Shown here one piece after another: positions 7,149 through 7,695 of a stretch of DNA of 7,695 nt; position 1 is the stretch's first letter, and every line of letters begins with the position of its first letter. The notes below the pieces were generated by a model. That model did no database searches. It was not told where the DNA came from and worked only from the letters and a program-made list of their open reading frames with translations. The stretch spans positions 1 to 7,695 of the forward strand of contig JAESSU010000408.1 of assembly GCA_016763955.1 (NCBI GenBank), written 5' to 3'. The translations under genes were made by a program, and so were the position numbers. The stretch is from Phycisphaeraceae bacterium. Lineage in GTDB: Bacteria > Planctomycetota > Phycisphaerae > Phycisphaerales > Phycisphaeraceae.

Positions 7149-7163
7149 TTGACCTTCGGTCAA
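7149..7163. promoter_or_regulatory. Operator-like dyad TTGACC-N3-GGTCAA, copy 2
   Basis: The half-sites are the same as in copy 1, around TTC, with the centre 55 bp downstream of the first copy's centre (about five helical turns). The conserved half-sites with a different spacer are what a repeated binding site would look like, but symmetry of the larger dyad explains the pair equally well. Confidence 0.45.
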
Positions 7164-7209
7164 AATCGGGCTGACACGGCCTAGCTCGCCAAGACATAGA
7201 GCGCAAGCG

Positions 7210-7224
7210 TTTGCCCAGGGCAAA
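7210..7224. promoter_or_regulatory. Perfect odd-centred palindrome TTTGCCCAGGGCAAA
   Basis: Seven-base half-sites flank a single central A. With no loop it cannot fold as a hairpin unless pairs open, so it looks more like a protein site than an RNA element. It overlaps the 3' outer arm of the long dyad and lies 75 bp before thrS. Confidence 0.4.
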
Positions 7225-7225
7225 A

Positions 7226-7255
7226 AGAGGCCTTTGTGGTGAACAACTAGCCTCT
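7226..7255 (+). other. Hairpin in the thrS 5' leader
   Basis: AGAGGC (7226-7231) pairs with GCCTCT (7250-7255). Within it TTGT (7234-7237) pairs with ACAA (7243-7246), closing a GGTGA loop. It ends 32 nt before the thrS ribosome binding site. The loop contains GGU, the anticodon of one tRNA-Thr, which may be chance. Confidence 0.4.
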
Positions 7256-7298
7256 GCGATACACTATGTGGCTTACAAAAAAACTTAGGAGTCAGATG

Positions 7299-7695
7299 AT
7301 GAAAGTCACCCTTCCAGATGGAAGTATCAAAGAATTTGATCAAGCAGTCAGTGCGTATGATGTCGCAGCCTCCATTGGAGAAGGTTTAGCCAAGGCTGCT
7401 ATCGGCGCAAAAGTCGATGGCAAGCTCACCGACCTGCATCATGTTTTGGAAGAGGACTGCCAATTGGCCATCATCACCGCGCCCCGCGTGGACAAAAAAG
7501 GACGCTCCAAAGGTGAGCCTAATCCTGATGCGATGCAACTGCTTCGCCATTCCACAGCTCATGTCATGGCCCAAGCCATTGGACGCATCTGGCCCGATAC
7601 TCAGCTTGCCTACGGCCCGGCTTTGGATAACGGCTTTTATTACGACATTAAGCTCGATACCCCCATCTCAACGGACGATTTCTCCAAGATCGAAC
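7299..7695 (+). CDS. thrS: Threonyl-tRNA synthetase, 3' partial
   Basis: ThrRS charges tRNA-Thr with threonine in the cytoplasm. The visible 132 residues open with a TGS domain, MKVTLPDGSIKEFD, followed by AVSAYDVAASIGEGLAKA and a linker, then enter the editing domain with RHSTAH, whose H84 and H88 form the HxxxH site that clears mis-attached serine. WPDTQLAYGPALDNGFYYD follows, closely matching bacterial ThrRS. The frame has no stop to the window end; the catalytic core and anticodon domain lie beyond it. Two ATGs stand in tandem (7296, 7299); AGGAG at 7287-7291 is 7 nt before the second and 4 nt before the first, so I chose 7299. The long structured leader upstream suggests its own promoter and possible autoregulation, as known for E. 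coli thrS, but the mechanism here is not shown. Confidence 0.95.
   Translation, partial: MKVTLPDGSIKEFDQAVSAYDVAASIGEGLAKAAIGAKVDGKLTDLHHVLEEDCQLAIITAPRVDKKGRSKGEPNPDAMQLLRHSTAHVMAQAIGRIWPDTQLAYGPALDNGFYYDIKLDTPISTDDFSKIE

Larger units (their letters stand above)
7039..7215. repeat. Nested long inverted repeat in front of thrS (possible structured leader)
   Basis: The 276-bp gap between the ppk1 terminator and thrS holds no gene but has a remarkable symmetric structure centred near 7128. The outer arm GGTAAACGCTTGC (7039-7051) pairs with 7203-7215 (13 pairs, one G-T). The second arm TGTCTTGGCGAGC (7061-7073) pairs perfectly with 7184-7196. The third arm GCCGTGTC (7072-7079) pairs with GACACGGC (7173-7180), sharing two bases with the second. 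Inside, the 15-bp segments 7094-7108 and 7149-7163 are complementary at 14 of 15 positions. GCACA (7116-7120) and TGTGC (7129-7133) close the centre. As RNA it would be one long rod; as DNA, a cruciform-prone dyad. It could be a thrS regulatory leader or a small palindromic element; I do not recognise a named family. Confidence 0.7.

Noticed and set aside
7039..7298. T-box riboswitch for thrS
   Set aside because: No AGGGTGG-like T-box sequence and no terminator/antiterminator pair is present just before the gene; the structure here is a long symmetric dyad instead.

Overview
All supported genes are on the + strand: a right-handed beta-helix protein (cut at the left edge), a nitroreductase-family flavoprotein, a major facilitator transporter, biotin synthase (bioB), polyphosphate kinase 1 (ppk1) and the start of threonyl-tRNA synthetase (thrS, cut at the right edge). 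Base composition is moderate and genes are separated by 110-375 bp gaps, so most look like separate transcription units. The protein flavour (transporter with a GHNDFA stretch, BioB with a CGYCSQSKDS motif) suggests a planctomycete, perhaps of the Phycisphaerae. That placement is inference from memory of family resemblance, not from a marker gene.

Layout. Bases 1-923 hold the beta-helix gene, which stays open upstream to the window edge. Bases 1039-1641 encode a 200-residue nitroreductase, followed at once by a short terminator. Bases 1692-1790 are a palindromic intergenic repeat with an internal 9-bp tandem repeat. Bases 1851-3214 are an MFS transporter broken by a one-base frameshift in a run of G. 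Bases 3400-4481 are bioB, split into two overlapping frames by a second one-base shift, with an ATGA stop/start overlap at the break. Bases 4717-6924 are an intact 735-residue PPK1, closed by a strong intrinsic terminator at 6988-7022. Bases 7023-7298 hold an unusually palindrome-rich leader in front of thrS, which starts at 7299 and runs off the window.

The genes do not form an obvious single pathway: biotin synthesis, polyphosphate metabolism, redox chemistry and tRNA charging are all housekeeping or metabolic tasks. The two points deserving most attention are the nested dyad of about 177 bp between ppk1 and thrS (7039-7215, symmetric about 7128), which could be a structured RNA leader, a multi-operator region or a small palindromic element; and the two single-base disruptions in the adjacent transporter and bioB genes, which are either sequencing errors, recent decay or, for bioB, a translationally coupled split enzyme. 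No CRISPR array, tRNA, rRNA, insertion sequence or defence system is visible.
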